DNA of 64,000 nt from Sphingobacterium spiritivorum (GTDB lineage Bacteria; Bacteroidota; Bacteroidia; Sphingobacteriales; Sphingobacteriaceae), in assembly GCF_016724845.1 (NCBI RefSeq), contig NZ_CP068082.1:4526001-4590000 (forward strand). The letters are read 5' to 3'. A program made the position numbers and the translations under genes. Of the stretch, positions 62,031-64,000 are shown piece after piece. The notes under the pieces were generated by a model, which ran no database searches, was not told where the DNA came from, and saw nothing but the letters and a program-made list of their open reading frames with translations. Positions within the stretch are counted from its first letter, which is position 1. Every line of letters starts with the position of its first letter.

Positions 62031-62094
62031 TTTTTATACAAAACGGACTCTTTTTTATACCAAATGGACATTCGGGTGCGGTTTTGTATAATAA
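62031..62094. promoter_or_regulatory. LytTR-like boxes between DUF6268 and LytS genes
   Basis: TTTTTATACAAAACGGACTC (62031-62050) and TTTTTATACCAAATGGACAT (62052-62071) are direct repeats at exactly 21-bp spacing, agreeing at 16 of 20 positions. An inverted third copy TGCGGTTTTGTATAATAA is at 62077-62094. Read on the reverse strand the core is CCGTTTTGTAT. LytTR proteins bind pairs of such direct repeats two helical turns apart. The position between a divergent target candidate and the LytS/LytTR operon supports regulation by the regulator at 63245. Confidence 0.6.
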
Positions 62095-62198
62095 ACTCAG
62101 GTATTCGTATAATTTATACAGCTTGTCAGGTATATGTTTATATTTTTGTTCAGTTGATTTTGATCAGCACAGCTCATATGAGATACCGTTCACAAAAG

Positions 62199-63248
62199 AT
62201 GACAGACAATCAGATTATTAATTTTATCGTTGATAAACGGTATAAGGTCTGGCGCCATATTACCCTTCTGCTTACTCTTTTTTTACACCTGTATTATTCC
62301 ACATCCATAGATGCTGTAAATAGTGATATTAATTATCCGGGACTGATAGCCGTGTTTATTACATTCACGATCATGTTTTATATTAATATATACATATTAG
62401 TCCCCACATTCTTTTTAAAAGCCGAGTATGCATTATATTTTCTATTTCTGGTTATTCTGGTAGTGGCAGGTCTTACTTCTTTGGTTTTTACCTTCACTAA
62501 TTATATTAAGCCGGATGTAAATATTAAAGATAAATTGGATATGAACCGCTTTTACAACGGGGCTGTCTTGTCTATAATCATTATTCTCATAAGTACCCTG
62601 ATCAAACTGATGCAGCGATGGGTAAAAGATAACGAACGAATAGCGGCATTGAGTAATCTGACACTGACTATGGAGCTGAATGAGCTCAAAAACCAGATAA
62701 ATCCGCACTTCCTGTTTAATATGCTCAATAATGTAAAAGCACTGACACGTAGCAATCCCGAAGCTGCTTCCGTGGTCATTATGAAGTTATCTGAATTTTT
62801 GAGGTATCAGTTGTATGAAAATAATGAGGATAAAACACTTTTAGTATCTGAAATCAACTTTCTTTCCAACTTTGTAAATCTGGAGAAGATCCGGAGAGAC
62901 AGCCTGTCCATTGCTATACAGAATGATGTAGATCCTAAAATACTCAATGGCATTTTTATCCCACCCAATCTCTTCACTACCTTTGTGGAGAATGCTGTCA
63001 AGCATAGTGTAAGTGTAGACGATACGGATGCATACATCCGAATACGGATAACATTAGAGAACGGCAGACTGCAGTTCAACTGTAAGAATTCTAAAACAGC
63101 AGATTATCATAATCCGGATATAAAGAACAGCGGATTAGGACTAAATAACATCAGAAGACGCTTACAGTTGCTGTATGACAAACAGTACCAACTCGATATC
63201 AGCTCTTCTGATCACGAATATATTGTTAACTTAACTATACCTGTATGA
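62199..63248 (+). CDS. LytS/YehU-type sensor histidine kinase
   Basis: A 349-aa inner-membrane kinase. ATGs at 62178 and 62199 are possible; the frame is open from 62064 but that extension would cover the LytTR-like boxes. Four membrane helices (HITLLLTLFLHLYYS; AVFITFTIMFYINIYILV; YFLFLVILVVAGLTSLVF; AVLSIIIILISTLIKLM) lead to the DHp segment LKNQINPHFLFNMLNNVKALT with the phosphorylated His, and the ATPase motifs PPNLFTTFVENAVKHSV and SGLGLNNIRRRLQLLY. No extra sensor domain is present. It overlaps the next gene by 4 bases. Confidence 0.9.
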   Translation: MTDNQIINFIVDKRYKVWRHITLLLTLFLHLYYSTSIDAVNSDINYPGLIAVFITFTIMFYINIYILVPTFFLKAEYALYFLFLVILVVAGLTSLVFTFTNYIKPDVNIKDKLDMNRFYNGAVLSIIIILISTLIKLMQRWVKDNERIAALSNLTLTMELNELKNQINPHFLFNMLNNVKALTRSNPEAASVVIMKLSEFLRYQLYENNEDKTLLVSEINFLSNFVNLEKIRRDSLSIAIQNDVDPKILNGIFIPPNLFTTFVENAVKHSVSVDDTDAYIRIRITLENGRLQFNCKNSKTADYHNPDIKNSGLGLNNIRRRLQLLYDKQYQLDISSSDHEYIVNLTIPV

Positions 63249-63970
63249 ACTGCATTATAGTAGATGACGAGCCTCTTGCGAGAGAAGAAATGCAGTCGCT
63301 GATTTCAGAGGTTTCTGATATAGAGATTTTAGGGAAATTTTCTAATGCCAGGCAGGCACTTTCTTTTTTAAAAGAGCATGACACAGATCTTATTTTTCTG
63401 GATATTCAGATGCCGCTGGTTACAGGTATTGATTTTGCCAAACAGATCTCGGGGCGGAGTCTTATTATCTTCACTACGGCTTATCCCCAGTATGCGCTGA
63501 AGAGTTATGAACTGGATGCGCTGGATTATCTGCTGAAACCTATTGAAAAAATCCGCCTGGAAAAGGCAATTCATAAGTTTATTAGCTATAAAAACCTTCT
63601 TTCTGATGCAACCGTGAAAAATACTGTGGAAGCTAATACAGAAGATTTTCTATTTATAAAATCGGAGAGACGGTTTTACAAGATCTATTTTCAGGATATC
63701 CGGTTTGTAGAAGGACTCAAAGATTATGTAGTTATTTACACCAAAAACCAGAAACTGATCACCGCAATGAATCTAAAAGTGATGCATCAGAAATTGCCGA
63801 TCAGGAGTTTTCAGCGTGTCAGCAAATCTTATGTAGTCAATGTGGACTTTATAGATTCCTTTGATAACCATACTATTTATATGGATGAGAATGAAATTCC
63901 GTTAGGTGAGGTTTATAAAAAAGAATTCTTCGAACGGTATCTGGGAGGAGCGCTCAACGCGCAGAAATGA
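63245..63970 (+). CDS. LytTR-family response regulator
   Basis: A 241-aa regulator. Receiver domain with Asp7-Asp8, Asp53 (DLIFLDIQMPLVTG), the Thr of IFTTAYPQYAL and the Lys of LLKPIEKIRL. LytTR domain from about 145: FYKIYFQDIRFVEGLKDYVVIYT, FQRVSKSYVVNVDFIDSFDNH, IPLGEVYKKEFFERYL. It is translationally coupled (ATGA) to the kinase. Probable targets are its own operon and the divergent DUF6268 gene, via the boxes at 62031-62094. Confidence 0.92.
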   Translation: MNCIIVDDEPLAREEMQSLISEVSDIEILGKFSNARQALSFLKEHDTDLIFLDIQMPLVTGIDFAKQISGRSLIIFTTAYPQYALKSYELDALDYLLKPIEKIRLEKAIHKFISYKNLLSDATVKNTVEANTEDFLFIKSERRFYKIYFQDIRFVEGLKDYVVIYTKNQKLITAMNLKVMHQKLPIRSFQRVSKSYVVNVDFIDSFDNHTIYMDENEIPLGEVYKKEFFERYLGGALNAQK

Positions 63971-64000
63971 GTCTGTCATTGCACAATATTTTCACTGATT

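Noticed and set aside
62064-62198. A longer N-terminus of the second LytS kinase
   Set aside because: The added residues are not membrane- or domain-like and the region contains the LytTR-like repeats, so it is regulatory DNA.
1-64000. CRISPR array, tRNA or rRNA genes, integrase or IS transposase
   Set aside because: I saw no regularly spaced repeats, no recognisable cloverleaf or rRNA segments, and no transposase or integrase motif on either strand; weakly conserved cases could be missed by eye.

Overview
The window looks like a chromosome segment of a Bacteroidota bacterium, most likely a Sphingobacteriaceae member (Sphingobacterium-like). The evidence is low-to-middling GC, TonB-dependent receptors with carboxypeptidase-D-like N-terminal domains, a fimbrillin-like surface lipoprotein family, LytS/LytTR pairs, DUF5689 and DUF6660 proteins, many Bacteroidota-type lipoproteins, and promoters with the TAnnTTTG -7 element. 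No rRNA, tRNA, CRISPR array or IS transposase was seen. All gene names rest on reading the protein sequences, not on database searches.

Layout. 0.3-4.7 kb: a siderophore-type TonB receptor, then a TetR regulator with a near-perfect palindromic operator at its start, a DUF4442 protein and a DoxX-like membrane protein. 4.8-13.8 kb: one-directional run of poorly known secreted/lipoprotein genes mixed with two DUF4303 proteins, a DUF4274 protein and a large YwqK/MORN-like repeat protein. 13.9-16.0 kb: a CDF metal exporter and a small exported protein ending in a WQPPQ motif. 16.2-19.8 kb: unknown soluble and membrane genes, then a type-B chloramphenicol acetyltransferase (catB) with a structured leader. 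19.9-23.8 kb: reverse-strand M60 metallopeptidase with ricin-type lectin domain, an FMN reductase and an exported protein. 24.2-27.6 kb: membrane proteins plus a PQQ-propeller lipoprotein.

27.9-37.4 kb is the most coherent accessory system: a six-gene run coding for a surface non-specific DNA/RNA endonuclease with a fimbrillin-like N-terminus, a second fimbrillin-like protein, a TonB-dependent receptor, a DUF5689 lipoprotein, an exported endonuclease/exonuclease/phosphatase-fold enzyme and a clostripain-family protease. I infer a cell-surface nucleic-acid capture and uptake (phosphate/nucleotide scavenging) apparatus. It is followed by a duplicated terminator flanking a palindromic element.

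37.8-44.7 kb: an unknown protein, an alpha/beta hydrolase broken by an in-frame stop, two overlapping RlaP-family nucleotidyltransferases, a methyltransferase, a metallophosphoesterase and an AraC-VOC-DUF1569 trio. 44.8-49.1 kb: an outer-membrane barrel protein beside a LytS/LytTR pair. 49.1-51.9 kb: an Lrp/AsnC regulator divergent from ornithine aminotransferase and arginase, with two Lrp-box-like repeats between. 51.9-54.6 kb: an AT-rich graveyard of toxin C-terminal fragments interleaved with intact immunity genes, the fragments and terminators being copies of one another.

54.6-64 kb: a two-lobed aspartic protease with PDZ domain; a metal-homeostasis set (DUF6660 protein, Fur-family regulator, His-rich P-type ATPase) whose two transcription units share a 7-1-7 palindrome, the likely Fur-family operator; small lipoproteins; a DUF6268 outer-membrane protein; and a second LytS/LytTR pair preceded by three copies of a 21-bp-phased LytTR-like box.
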